Shown here in pieces: positions 25,996-36,581 of a DNA stretch of 64,000 nucleotides. The stretch is taken from the NCBI GenBank assembly GCA_022822665.1, contig JAJEAR010000027.1:62001-126000 (forward strand), given 5' to 3'. Numbering within the stretch: the stretch's first letter is position 1; the number at the start of each line of letters is the position of its first letter. The position numbers and the translations under genes were made by a program. The DNA is from Alphaproteobacteria bacterium (GTDB lineage Bacteria > Pseudomonadota > Alphaproteobacteria > Thalassobaculales > Thalassobaculaceae). The notes below the pieces were generated by a model. That model searched no databases. It was not told the origin of the DNA and saw only the letters and a list, made by a program, of their open reading frames with translations.

Positions 25996-26001
25996 TCGTT
26001 C
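25987..26001 (-). promoter_or_regulatory. LexA-type SOS box (GTTC-N7-GTTC)
   Basis: GTTC at 25987-25990 and GTTC at 25998-26001 are separated by exactly seven bases, the direct-repeat consensus of alphaproteobacterial LexA. On the minus strand it reads GAAC-N7-GAAC with the mmcB ATG in the spacer. LexA bound here would block mmcB at its transcription and translation start. It lies 110 bases upstream of dnaG, so an effect on the divergent dnaG-rpoD operon is possible. Confidence 0.7.
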
Positions 26002-26110
26002 ACTGTAACGCACGGCGGGCGAATGATGCAAGCCCGGTCGGTTGAGACTCGCCACCCTCGTGAAACTTCCGCATTATTCGAAGGTGCCTGGCCCGGGAGA
26101 CGTCCTCGCC

Positions 26111-27956
26111 ATGAAGTTCTCGCCACAGTTCCTCGACACGCTTCGGGACAGGATCCGGCTTTCCGACGTGGTGGGCCGGCACGTGGCGTTGACGCGCAAG
26201 GGCAGGGAACTGATCGGCCTGTGCCCGTTCCATGACGACACGGACCCGTCGCTCAGGGTTGTTGACGACAAGAACTTCTACCACTGCTTCCCCTGCGGGG
26301 CGAACGGTGACGTGATCGATTTCGTGGTCAAGGTCGAGGGCCTCGGCTTCGTCGAAGCGGTGGAACAGCTTGCGGCCGAGGCCGGGCTCGAGGTCCCGCG
26401 GCCCGATCCGGAAGAACAGCGCCGCTGGGAGCGCCGGGCGACGCTGCACGAAGTGATGGAGGCAGCGACCGTCTTCTTCGAGGACCGGCTGCGCTCGGCA
26501 GAGGGGGCGGCGGCACGTTCCTACCTGGAGGGCCGTGGCCTGGACGAGGACACCATCCGGAATTTCCGGCTTGGCTATGCGGGCGGCGGGCGGACCCAGC
26601 TGCGCAGCGCGCTCACGGCAAAGGGGATCGAACCGGCGCTGCTGTTCGAGGCGGGGCTGGTGCGCCGGCCCGATGACGGGCGCGATCCCTACGAGGTGTT
26701 TCGCGAGCGCGTGATCTTCCCGATCACCGACCGGCGCGGCCGGGTCATCGCCTTTGGTGGTCGCTCTCTCACCGACCGGATGCCCAAGTACCTCAATTCG
26801 CCGGATACGCCGCTCTTCAGCAAGGGACGGGTGCTTTACGGGCTCGCCCAGGCGCGTCAGTCCGCGGCTCGGGATGGCGAGATCGTGGTGGTCGAGGGCT
26901 ACATGGACGTGATCGCGCTGGCTCGCGGCGGCATGCCCAACGCAGTCGCTCCGCTTGGGACCGCGCTTACCGAGGACCAGATCGTTGAATTGTGGCGGCT
27001 TGCGCCGGAGCCGGTGTTGTGCCTCGACGGCGATGCCGCCGGGAGGCGGGCCGCCGGCCACGCGGCGACCAGGGTGCTGCCGCTGCTCAAGCCCGGCCAT
27101 TCGCTGCGTTTCGTGACCTTGCCCGAGGGACGGGACCCGGACGACCTGCTTCGCGAGGCGGGCCCCGAGGCGGTGCGCCAGCTGCTGTCGGGCTCACAGG
27201 GCCTCTCGGACTTCCTGTGGGAATTCGAGCAGCAGGCCCGGCCGATCGATACGCCGGAACGCTACGCCGACTTCGTCGACCGGCTGCGCGCCCGGGTGCG
27301 CCAGATCGCCGATGCGACGGTGCAGCAGGCCTATCGCGACAGTTTCGAGGGCCGGCTTGCCGAGCGAAGGGGCGAGCGCCGCGGCCCGCGTGCGGGCAGG
27401 GGCTGGCAGGCCTGGCAACCGTCCCCGCCTGGCAGCGAGGCCGCCCGCGCGCGGCTGTCCCCGGCCTTTGCCGAGAAACAGCAGCAGCGCGCCGTGCTCG
27501 CGGCGATCGCTGTCCATCCCGGCCTGCTCGACGAGTTCGGCGAGGCCCTCGGGCGCACCGGTTTCCGTGATTCCGACCTCGACAGTCTGCGTCGGGCCAT
27601 CCTCGAGGCCTATCACGACATGCCGGGTCTTGAAACTGCAACACTCGATCTCCATTTGTCGGGTTTGGGCTTCGGTGAGGGGTGTGGCGGGCTCCTGCAG
27701 CCGGCGACACTGCGGCATGCATCCTTCGCTCGTCCGGGCGAGACGATCGAACGCGCACGCACGGGCGTGCGTGAACTGCTTGCACGCCTGCACCGTCACC
27801 AGCTCGAGGTCGAACTTGCTGAAGCAAAGCGGGCGTTTGCCGAGGACAACAGCGAAGGCGCCTGGGAGCGCGTCAACGGACTGCGCGAACTGTTGCAATC
27901 GGTAAACGCCGGGTCGGGGTCCCTTGAGGACGTTCCGGAGCGGGAGGATAAGGATC

Positions 27957-27985
<29 letters not shown>
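26111..27985 (+). CDS. dnaG: DNA primase
   Basis: A 624-residue enzyme making RNA primers for chromosomal replication. The N-terminal zinc ribbon has C38, H41, C59 and C62 in CPFHDD and HCFPCGANG. The TOPRIM core shows [11 protein letters not shown] and [12 protein letters not shown]. The C-terminal DnaB-binding region (about 450-620) is less conserved. ATG 26111 begins [21 protein letters not shown], the normal family start; the frame extends upstream to 26042 without homology. The end overlaps rpoD by 29 bases. Confidence 0.96.
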
Positions 27986-29918
<1,933 letters not shown>

Positions 29919-30561
29919 CGTTCTGAGAGACCTCGCCAGGCCCGTGCTCTCGCTTGAGCAGCGCCGGTCGGTCCGGGCATGTCGTGTTGGTTGCGGGGCT
30001 GCACGCTGTTTCGCCCGAGTGCTGGACGTCGTTCAATGTCGCCGTTGCTGAAGACGATCCAAGCTTTTCCGCGGAGGTGAACCGCGGCAGAACCGATGGT
30101 CCTGCCCGACGGTGCGTTCGATGACCCGCAGAGAGGCTGTTCGGCGGGAACCTGCCCGGTTGCAGGCCGATGGCGTCATCTTGCTGGGCTGTGACCACCT
30201 GTGGTGCGTCGTGCGCCGATCCCTCACCCCGGTCCCTCCGTTCGTGTCCGAACAGGAGATATCCCTGGCGCCGAGCCTTCAGGTCCATTGATTTTCGCAC
30301 GAGCGACCATCACGACCAGGCTGGCAACTGCACGGGACGACGGGGCTGACGCCATCGGCCGGGTGGTGGAATCCTGCCGCAAACAGGGTGCATCGACCGC
30401 GTCCGCGGCGGCGTTCGGGACGGTCGAGACGGGTCAACGATGACGGGGCGGCCCCTGGCGGCTCGGCGAGCCGTTACCCGAAATCGAGATGATGGGTTCC
30501 CTGGTTTGCCGCGGCGGCCGGTCGTGACGGCAGCGGCCAATTTGCGTGTTGTCGATGTGGC
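29919..30561 (+). other. Convergent intergenic region after rpoD
   Basis: 643 bases between the rpoD stop and the end of the MFS gene. No gene, RNA or repeat was recognised, and no clear terminator with a T-run was found. Small frames such as one ending near 30443 lack any domain I can name. Confidence 0.5.
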
Positions 30562-32106
30562 CTACCCTGCCGTCGCCGCCGTTGGCTTGCGCACGAACAG
30601 AAGGAGCGGGATGCAGACGAAGGCAGTGGCGGCAAAGAAGTAGAAGGCGTTGACGTAGCCGATCATCTGCGCCTGGCGGGTGATCTCCTGGACGAGCGCC
30701 GCCATCCCGGTTCCGCCCTCCAGGCTCCACGGTCCTTCCGATGCGGCCCGGTCGAGAGCGGCGTTGAACGGGTTCGCGAAGTTGGAGAGTTCCGAATAGC
30801 TCATCCTGGAGGTGTGAATGACCAGCGCCACCGACAACGAGATGTGGATGGACGAGCCGACATTTCGCATGAGGTGGAAGAGTGCCGTGCCTTCCGTCAT
30901 GTCCCTGGACTCCAGCGTCCAGAAGGTCGCGATGGAGAGAGGCACCCAGATCAGCCCGACGCCGAACCCCTGCAGCATGGAAGTCCAGGCGACGCCGAAC
31001 GTGGTGAGGTTGATGTCGAACTGCGCCATCGCCAGGCCCGAAGCCCCCTGGATGACAAAGCCCGCGAGCAGCAGCAGGCGCGGGTCGAAGCGCTGGCCGT
31101 AGAACATGATGAAAATAAAGCCGCAGAGCGAGCCGAGGCCGCGCATCCCCAGCAGGTAGCCGATGACACCATCGGGATAACCGCGCAGGCCCTGCAACAG
31201 CGACGGGAACAGCACCATGGGCGTGAAATTGAGCAGGCCGAAAACGAAGGTCAGCGACAGCCCGATGGCGAAGTTGCGGTTGGTGAGGATGCGGGGCTTC
31301 AGGAAGGGGCGGTCGGTCGTGAAGATGTGGACGACGAACACGTAGAAGGCGAGACAGGCGACGAAAGCCTCGAGGATGATTTCATGGTGGCTGAACCAGC
31401 CGAGCCGCTCGCCCCGATCGAGCATGAGCTGCAGCGCGGCGATGGCGAGCGAGAGCGCGATGAACCCGGTCCAGTCGAGGGTCGTCGGGTGGCGCCGCAC
31501 CCGACGGCGCACGAAGGCCGCCGCACAGAGGAACGCCACCACGCCCACTGGCACCAGCAGGAAGAAGATCCACCGCCAGTTGTAGAGCTCGGTGATGTAG
31601 CCACCAAGTGTCGGCGCGATGATCGGTCCGATGGTCACGCCGATGCCCCAGATCGCAAGCGCGGTCCCGTGGCGTTCGCGCGGGAAGATCGTCATCACGA
31701 TGGCCTGACTGACGGGCACCAGGGGCGCGCCGGCGAGCCCCTGCAGGATGCGGAAGAAGACCATCTGCTCGAGGCTCTGGGCGAGGCCGCAACCGGCGGA
31801 GACCACCGTGAAGAACGCAATGCCCCAGACCATGATATTGCGCCGCCCGACCTTCTCCGCGAGCCATCCGGTAGCCGGCGTCATGACGGCCGTGGCGATG
31901 ATGTTGAAGGTGACGACCCAGGCGATCTCGTCCTGCGTTGCGCCAAAGGTGCCCTGCATCTTCGGAAGCGCCACGTTGGCAATCGTCACGGTCATCGCGT
32001 AGAGCGCGGTGGCAAGCGTGACCGTCAACAGCGTCAGCCAGCGCTGCAGCTCGGTATATTCGGGCTGAGCGGCGGCGGGCGCGACGGGGGTGGTGGTGTC
32101 GGACAT
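30562..32106 (-). CDS. DHA2 family MFS drug-efflux-type transporter
   Basis: A 514-residue inner-membrane protein with 14 predicted spans, of the EmrB/QacA type. Motif A-like GWLAEKVGRRNIMVWG follows span 2, motif C-like IGPIIAPTLGGYI lies in span 5, and the N-terminal TVTIANVALPKMQGTFGATQDEIAWVVTFN segment is diagnostic of DHA2 proteins. ATG 32106 is used; an upstream ATG at 32148 adds 14 residues and neither has a strong ribosome site. No EmrA-like membrane fusion gene is adjacent, so it probably acts alone or with a distant partner. Confidence 0.9.
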   Translation of the reverse strand: MSDTTTPVAPAAAQPEYTELQRWLTLLTVTLATALYAMTVTIANVALPKMQGTFGATQDEIAWVVTFNIIATAVMTPATGWLAEKVGRRNIMVWGIAFFTVVSAGCGLAQSLEQMVFFRILQGLAGAPLVPVSQAIVMTIFPRERHGTALAIWGIGVTIGPIIAPTLGGYITELYNWRWIFFLLVPVGVVAFLCAAAFVRRRVRRHPTTLDWTGFIALSLAIAALQLMLDRGERLGWFSHHEIILEAFVACLAFYVFVVHIFTTDRPFLKPRILTNRNFAIGLSLTFVFGLLNFTPMVLFPSLLQGLRGYPDGVIGYLLGMRGLGSLCGFIFIMFYGQRFDPRLLLLAGFVIQGASGLAMAQFDINLTTFGVAWTSMLQGFGVGLIWVPLSIATFWTLESRDMTEGTALFHLMRNVGSSIHISLSVALVIHTSRMSYSELSNFANPFNAALDRAASEGPWSLEGGTGMAALVQEITRQAQMIGYVNAFYFFAATAFVCIPLLLFVRKPTAATAG

Positions 32107-32653
32107 GAGCTCAGGCGGCTTATACGCGTTCGGCCCGGCGCGTGCCATGCTGGCCGGAAAGACGCGTGCATGACCACGAGATACTCACCCCGCCGCCGGC
32201 GTCGCGGTCGCGAGGATGTGCATCCGCACAGCGAAGTCCATGAGGACGGCGACGCAGCGTCCGGGCCTCGACTGTCCGTTACAGGCGATCCGGGCCGGAC
32301 ATCGTCTGCTCGCCCGCAGACAGCGCGAGAGCCGGCCGGCGTTTCGGGCAGGAGCTGATGCAGGATCCGACGGTACAGCCTTCGGTGGCCCGGCATCGAA
32401 CCCGTTTCGGACCGCGGCCTTCGCCCGTCCGGCCGGGAGCAGTGCGGTGACCGATACGCTGGTCGAACGCGACCCGGACACCCTTGGCGGGCCTCCGTGT
32501 TCGCGGGAACGCGGATTCCGGTGCGCATCCAGATGGAGCATCTCGAGGCAGGAGACCGTCTCGACAATTTCCTGACGGACAGTTCCGTCGTGTCCCGGTG
32601 CCTGACGGTGGCGCGGCTGCAACGCGCAACGAGGATCTTGCGTTGGGTGGCCG
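32107..32653 (+). other. Intergenic region at the edge of the accessory patch
   Basis: 547 bases between the MFS start and the ISAs1-type relic. No frame carries a recognisable domain. It presumably holds the MFS promoter and degraded insertion DNA. Confidence 0.45.
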
Positions 32654-33128
32654 ATGATGCCGCTGTTTGACGACCCCGTCCCGTGGCGCCCGCGGGATTT
32701 TCGCCGGGTGCGGGGAAAGAAGCACACGGTGGCCTGCGTGCTCACCGTACACGTCCTCGCCGAACTCCCCGACATGAAGGGCTACGTCGCTGCCGCACAG
32801 TTCGTGCGGTCGCTGTCCCGGGACGAGTTGCAGGCAGTCGGCGTATGGGTGAACCCGAGGACGGGGCTGCACGAGCCGGTCTCGGAGTCGACCATCCGCC
32901 GGCTCGTCCAGTCGATCGACCCCTTGGTGCTCGAGGAGGTGGTTGCCCGCTACTCCCGGCCCGGCTTCCCTGCGCCCGGGCGACTTCCGCCGCCGGCACG
33001 CGCATTCGCGGCGCCAACCGCAATGAACAGAACCAAGACGAGGCCATGGCCCTCGTCGACCATGCCTCCGGCGCACCCCTTTTCCTGTTCGACTTCAACG
33101 ATGACGGCGGCGAGCACGGGTGATCCTG
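32654..33128 (+). pseudogene. ISAs1-type transposase, truncated and frameshifted
   Basis: The first frame reads DFRRVRGKKHTVACVLTVHV, then GYVAAAQFVRSLSRDEL, then VSESTIRRLVQSIDPLVLEE, the N-terminal domain of ISAs1-family (H-repeat-associated) transposases. Near 33000 the homology moves to another frame reading RIRGANRNEQNQDEAMALVD, then HASGAPL, the start of the DDE domain (usually DGKxxRGAR...). The frame stops soon after, and the rest of the catalytic domain (about 200 residues) is absent. Inactive relic. Confidence 0.75.
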
Positions 33129-33384
33129 GCGACCTGCGATGTCGCGGCCCCGCTTACGCTCTCACCCAGCACGCTGCAGGGACATCGGGTTCAGGGCTCA
33201 GCACCACGCTGACTCCGGGTCGGGAGGATTCGGTATGCGTGGGTTGACCTGCTGGACCAGGAAACTGCGATGCGCCGGGCCGGGACGCCTGACGGCAGAC
33301 CCGCATCCCCGAAAGAAACGGGCCTGAATTTCGATCCGGTCCAGATGCGCCATGTATCCGGGCGCTTCTCTACCGGTTCACCTT

Positions 33385-34362
33385 TCAGGTATCCAGCCCG
33401 CGATGCTCCTGAACATGTCGGGTTTTCCACGCGAGCATCGGCATGGCCTCGATTCGGACACCGATCTCCGGCGCAATGTCCAGCAGATCGGCGTCGATTT
33501 CGCCACGATCGAGCACACCGTCGAGAAACGCCCGCTCGTTGACCGTCAGATCGAACAGGAAGGTGAATCTCTCGCGACAAAGCGCAACGGTCTCCTCGAT
33601 CCACGCGTCGACTTCTCCCCTGGCGGCAAGTCGGTCGCGGGGCAGACAGATTGCGAGCTTCTGGCGAAATTCGCGCGGGTCGCCTTCGATGGAGTTGATC
33701 GACCTGGTACGCCAGTCGCGTCGCCCGCTGGCTCCCATGGCCAGCACGGCAGCCTTGATCCGGTCCCAGTCGAGTCCGTCGATGGAGAGGATACGCCGCG
33801 CGTCAAAGAGGTCGCGGGCAGCATGCCTGTCGATGAGCGCCACAAGCTTGCCGGCAACGATTTCGTGGAGATCGAGGACCAGAACGTCTTTCGCCCGCAT
33901 GCCGCCCAGAAGAAGGGACTCCATGCGCGCCATGCCGAACAATGGTTGGCGCGCCATGTAGTTGATGTCGATCTCCAACGTGGCGTTGCCGCCGAGTGCC
34001 GAGGCGTATCGGGCCAGCCACTTGCCACCGGCATGCTCGTCAGGCCTGTGGCGAATACTGTATCCTTGGGACGTAAGGAGACGGTTGAGCGCTGTGTCGA
34101 CATCCGGACGTTCGGCTTCCATCGCGGCCCGGTCCAGCGCACCGACATAGTTGAGATCGATATCCACCGAGAGCCGGTCGAGACCGAGGTGGAAGAGATT
34201 GAGCGCCGTTCCGCCCTTCAGCGCCAGACGATCCGCCAGAATCCGATCCAGCGCGATCTCCTGCAACAGGTCCAGGAGTCGCAGCACCTTCTCCAGCGTG
34301 CCGGGCTGGTGACCGGACTCGTTCGCAAGATGCTGCAGGGTCCGGACAGACGGAGCCGCCAT
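33385..34362 (-). CDS. abiEii: AbiEii/AbiGii-family nucleotidyltransferase toxin
   Basis: A 325-residue toxin of a type IV toxin-antitoxin/abortive infection system. Motif I is LKGGTALNLF at residues 48-57 with RLSVDIDLNY (D67, D69) as the metal-binding DxD. Later motifs AGKLVALIDRHAARDLFDARR carry the conserved lysine and aspartate of this nucleotidyltransferase family. Known AbiEii proteins transfer nucleotides and stop growth or phage replication. The ATG directly abuts the antitoxin stop. All key residues are intact, so it appears functional. Confidence 0.88.
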   Translation of the reverse strand: MAAPSVRTLQHLANESGHQPGTLEKVLRLLDLLQEIALDRILADRLALKGGTALNLFHLGLDRLSVDIDLNYVGALDRAAMEAERPDVDTALNRLLTSQGYSIRHRPDEHAGGKWLARYASALGGNATLEIDINYMARQPLFGMARMESLLLGGMRAKDVLVLDLHEIVAGKLVALIDRHAARDLFDARRILSIDGLDWDRIKAAVLAMGASGRRDWRTRSINSIEGDPREFRQKLAICLPRDRLAARGEVDAWIEETVALCRERFTFLFDLTVNERAFLDGVLDRGEIDADLLDIAPEIGVRIEAMPMLAWKTRHVQEHRGLDT

Positions 34363-35157
34363 CTACAGCCCCTCGAAGCGGCGTTCGAGGATGTCGACGG
34401 GGAGAATGACGTTCCAGCCCCGGGCTGTCTTGCCCTCACCTGGTCTGGCGCCAAGGGCATATCGGGGCTGACCCGGCATGAGCGTGCGAAGATCCTCGAG
34501 CGCAGCATCCGGAACGCCCAACCGCTTCTGCTCGCGCTCCAGCCAGAAACCCAGAGAGCCGGCGGCGGTAGCCTTGCCGAGCGAACGCACGTATCGGACC
34601 AGCGCCGCGGCGTCGACCCGCACCACCAGATCCAGTGAGTTGAAGAGTTCCTCCGCGCCCCCGGCCAGATCGTAGCGGTCGAACAGGTCGGCAATCGTCC
34701 GCTCGATCGTCGTTACCCTGACCTCCTGCCCCAATCGGTCGACCGCCATCACGCCATCCGGGGGGGTGAAGCCACGGGGAGGGCTGACGAACCGGCAGGC
34801 CAATCCGGACGCCTCGAACATGCCGGGCTCTCCCTGCGCAATGACCTGCACGTCATGCCCCTCCGTGTAGGCGTAGCCTTGCAGCTCAAGGGCCGAGTGA
34901 TAGGCGATCGTGCCGCCATAGCGCAGACGGGAGGCGGCCAGGAAGCGGTCGACCGACCATGTCTCAGCGTCGGCGTGCCTGGGTACCGAGGCGAAGACGC
35001 CACGAGCGATGCGCCGAATGTTGCCGGCCTGGAGATGCTGGGTGAGCATCGCCGTGACGACCTTGTCCTGATGCTGGCGGCCTACGGCTGCCGCATACTC
35101 GGCCCGGCGAAAAACCGGGTTGGCACTGAAGAAGGGCGCGGAGAGGAGCCGGGGCAT
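34363..35157 (-). CDS. abiEi: AbiEi-family antitoxin, transcriptional regulator
   Basis: A 264-residue protein with an N-terminal winged-helix segment (FRRAEYAAAVGRQHQDKVV, then a second helix, about residues 17-55) and the AbiEi C-terminal domain with TTIERTIADLFDRYDLAGG. It neutralises AbiEii and represses the operon. ATG 35157 is preferred: an upstream in-frame TTG at 35190 lies at or before the predicted transcription start. The promoter at 35194-35222 and an inverted repeat at 35172-35192 sit immediately upstream. The stop abuts the toxin start. Confidence 0.85.
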   Translation of the reverse strand: MPRLLSAPFFSANPVFRRAEYAAAVGRQHQDKVVTAMLTQHLQAGNIRRIARGVFASVPRHADAETWSVDRFLAASRLRYGGTIAYHSALELQGYAYTEGHDVQVIAQGEPGMFEASGLACRFVSPPRGFTPPDGVMAVDRLGQEVRVTTIERTIADLFDRYDLAGGAEELFNSLDLVVRVDAAALVRYVRSLGKATAAGSLGFWLEREQKRLGVPDAALEDLRTLMPGQPRYALGARPGEGKTARGWNVILPVDILERRFEGL

Positions 35158-35171
35158 GACGGTTCGGGAAA

Positions 35172-35192
35172 TTTTGACTGATTCGATCAAAA
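35172..35192 (-). promoter_or_regulatory. Candidate AbiEi operator overlapping the transcription start
   Basis: TTTTGA (35172-35177) and TCAAAA (35187-35192) form a 6-bp inverted repeat with a 9-base spacer, just downstream of the predicted -10 box and across the expected start of transcription. AbiEi proteins are known to bind inverted repeats in their own promoters, so this is a good candidate autoregulatory site. The repeat is seen; its role is inferred. Confidence 0.5.
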
Positions 35193-35193
35193 C

Positions 35194-35222
35194 AATATAA
35201 TAAGTATAGCTTTAAATGTCAA
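35194..35222 (-). promoter_or_regulatory. Sigma-70 promoter of the abiE operon
   Basis: On the minus strand the -35 box TTGACA (35222-35217) matches consensus fully. It is followed by a 17-base spacer and the -10 box TATATT (35199-35194), which has one mismatch. The surrounding 45 bases are strikingly AT-rich compared with the rest of the window. The predicted start of transcription is near 35187, leaving about 30 bases before the abiEi ATG. Confidence 0.8.
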
Positions 35223-35230
35223 TTATGAAG

Positions 35231-35364
35231 TCAGGCGCATCGACCATGTTCTCGCCTGGGCGGGTTCCATCCGTTCCTGCTCTGGTTGCGACCGGCAGCG
35301 GCTTCATGCGTCCAGAGATGGTCGTAGCGAACGACCAGGCCCGGCTTCGGATCGGGAGCGCCAC
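35231..35364 (-). pseudogene. PemK-like toxin remnant
   Basis: After the Phd stop, a GTG at 35364 opens ALP and, with one base missing, continues DPKPGLVVRYDHLWTHEAAAGR. This matches the N-terminus of a PemK/MazF-like growth inhibitor group (typically LPDPxPGLVIRYxYLWxxEAxxGR). The reading then becomes unrelated and stops at 35231. Only about 35 of roughly 110 residues remain. The family name rests on this short N-terminal match. It cannot encode an active toxin. Confidence 0.55.
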
Positions 35365-35374
35365 CGTTTCGTCG

Positions 35375-35629
35375 TTACGTCAGCAGATCGTCGAGTGATT
35401 TGCGTTCCACATCCATTTCGGCGCGCTCCACCGCATCGACCACAACATCGGCAGCGTCTTGCGTGCGATGGCGGCGCGGTGCCGAAGCCCGAAGCCAGTC
35501 ATACTGCTCCGCAGAAATGAGGACGAACTCTCGGTGCCCATGCCGGGTTATCTCCACCGGCTCGCTCCGCGCTTCGTGCTGGAATCGACCGAACCTGCGC
35601 TGGAATTCGAGGGCTGTCACCGTGGGCAT
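35375..35629 (-). CDS. Phd/YefM-family antitoxin
   Basis: An 84-residue protein with the Phd/YefM N-terminal DNA-binding fold (TVTALEFQRRFGRFQHEARS, then EPVEITRHGHREFVLISAEQYDWL). An acidic C-terminal tail, VVVDAVERAEMDVERKSLDDLL, would wrap its toxin. ATG 35629 follows GGAGAG. The toxin slot downstream holds only a broken PemK-like fragment, so this is an orphan antitoxin. Lies directly upstream of the abiE promoter on the same strand. Confidence 0.85.
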   Translation of the reverse strand: MPTVTALEFQRRFGRFQHEARSEPVEITRHGHREFVLISAEQYDWLRASAPRRHRTQDAADVVVDAVERAEMDVERKSLDDLLT

Positions 35630-35778
35630 GGCGGACTCTCCGAGTCTCCCGGGAAACGAGCATCGGCCGCAATATACGTATAATCCGTAGAGATGAGAGG
35701 GGCAGGTGAGGGAGTGATTCATGGTATTGGCACGCCGAAGCCGGAAATCGCCCTGATCCGCATTGGAGGAGTCCTGCC

Positions 35779-36330
35779 ATGACCAGTCGAGGAAATACCC
35801 TCAAGACCATGGGCGCGGCGTCGCTCGCTGCGGTCGCCGGTCCCGGCCGCGGAACGGCCGGCAGCGCCACCGAAGTTACGACAACGCTCCCCGGAGGCGA
35901 ATCCGTGTCCGGCTATCTCGCCATGCCGAAACCTTGCCTGCCGGCGCGGTCTTGCTGATACACGAAGCTCGCGGCCTCGACCGCTGGATCAGGACAGTCA
36001 CCCGGCAAATGGTGGAAGAAGGTTTCATAGTTTTGGCTGCCGATCTTTACGACGGCGAAGTTGCATATGATGCCGATGAGGCCCGGCGACTTTGGAGAGC
36101 GGCTAAATCGAGGTGCGCGCGCGACCCTGGCGCAGTGGATCGACTGGCTGCGAGATCGGCCCGACTGCAACGGCGGGGTTGGCACGGTCGGCTGGTGTTA
36201 CGGCGGCGGTTGGCGGACCCTGAATGTACCCATGGCGACTCCGGTCGCCGCCACGGGGGTCTGCTACGGTCGTCGCGACACATCACTGCGCCAGGTGATA
36301 CGTCTGGCCGGGCCGGTCACGGCGAACACG
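35779..36330 (+). pseudogene. Dienelactone hydrolase family protein, disrupted
   Basis: Three plus-strand frames are needed. From ATG 35779 a signal-like start (MTSRGNTLKTMGAASLAAVA) leads to GGESVSGYLAMP. A second frame continues GAVLLIHEARGLDRWIRTV, then EEGFIVLAADLYDGEVAYDA. A third gives LAQWIDWLRDRPDCNG and GTVGWCYGGGWRTLNVPM, which contains the nucleophile Cys box (GWCYGGG) of the family. Homology fades at about 36330 and the Asp/His part of the triad is missing. An old, inactive gene, possibly once twin-arginine or Sec exported. Confidence 0.75.
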
Positions 36331-36352
36331 ACAGGGCCCGGTCCGGAAGGGT

Positions 36353-36413
36353 CGCCGAGGGGTCACCAACTCCAGTCGGGCCACGCCCTCCCTCCGTTGG
36401 TGACCCCTCGGCG
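36353..36413. repeat. Perfect 18-bp inverted repeat with 25-base loop
   Basis: CGCCGAGGGGTCACCAAC (36353-36370) is the exact reverse complement of GTTGGTGACCCCTCGGCG (36396-36413). It follows the truncated dienelactone hydrolase and has no T-run on either side. It could be the fused ends of a small non-autonomous element, an insertion-sequence terminus or a strong RNA stem. Origin unresolved. Confidence 0.75.
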
Positions 36414-36471
36414 TGGACTACCCGAAAACCAGTACCCGCTGTACCTACTCAATGCGCGGTCTCGTAAATCT

Positions 36472-36507
36472 GGGTGTCGCCTTACCTCGCAAAAGTAGGT
36501 GTCGCTT
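36472..36507 (+). repeat. Short direct repeats GGTGTCGC, possible IS end
   Basis: GGTGTCGC appears at 36473-36480 and 36498-36505, both within similar 11-mers (GGGTGTCGCCT / AGGTGTCGCTT). They lie between the inverted repeat and the TauE-like gene in a remnant-rich patch, so they may mark a former insertion end. No matching terminus was found. Confidence 0.35.
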
Positions 36508-36581
36508 GACAGGGTATGACAGAACCGGCCCGGACCTTGCACGGACGCTATTCCCGAACGGCCTCTGAGACGCGCTGAGCG

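Noticed and set aside
29919..30561. Possible small genes between rpoD and the MFS gene
   Set aside because: Several frames of 60-140 codons exist on both strands but none shows a motif, ribosome site or expected codon bias.
35158..35190. TTG start at 35190 for abiEi
   Set aside because: The predicted promoter places the transcription start at about 35187, so the TTG would not be in the mRNA.
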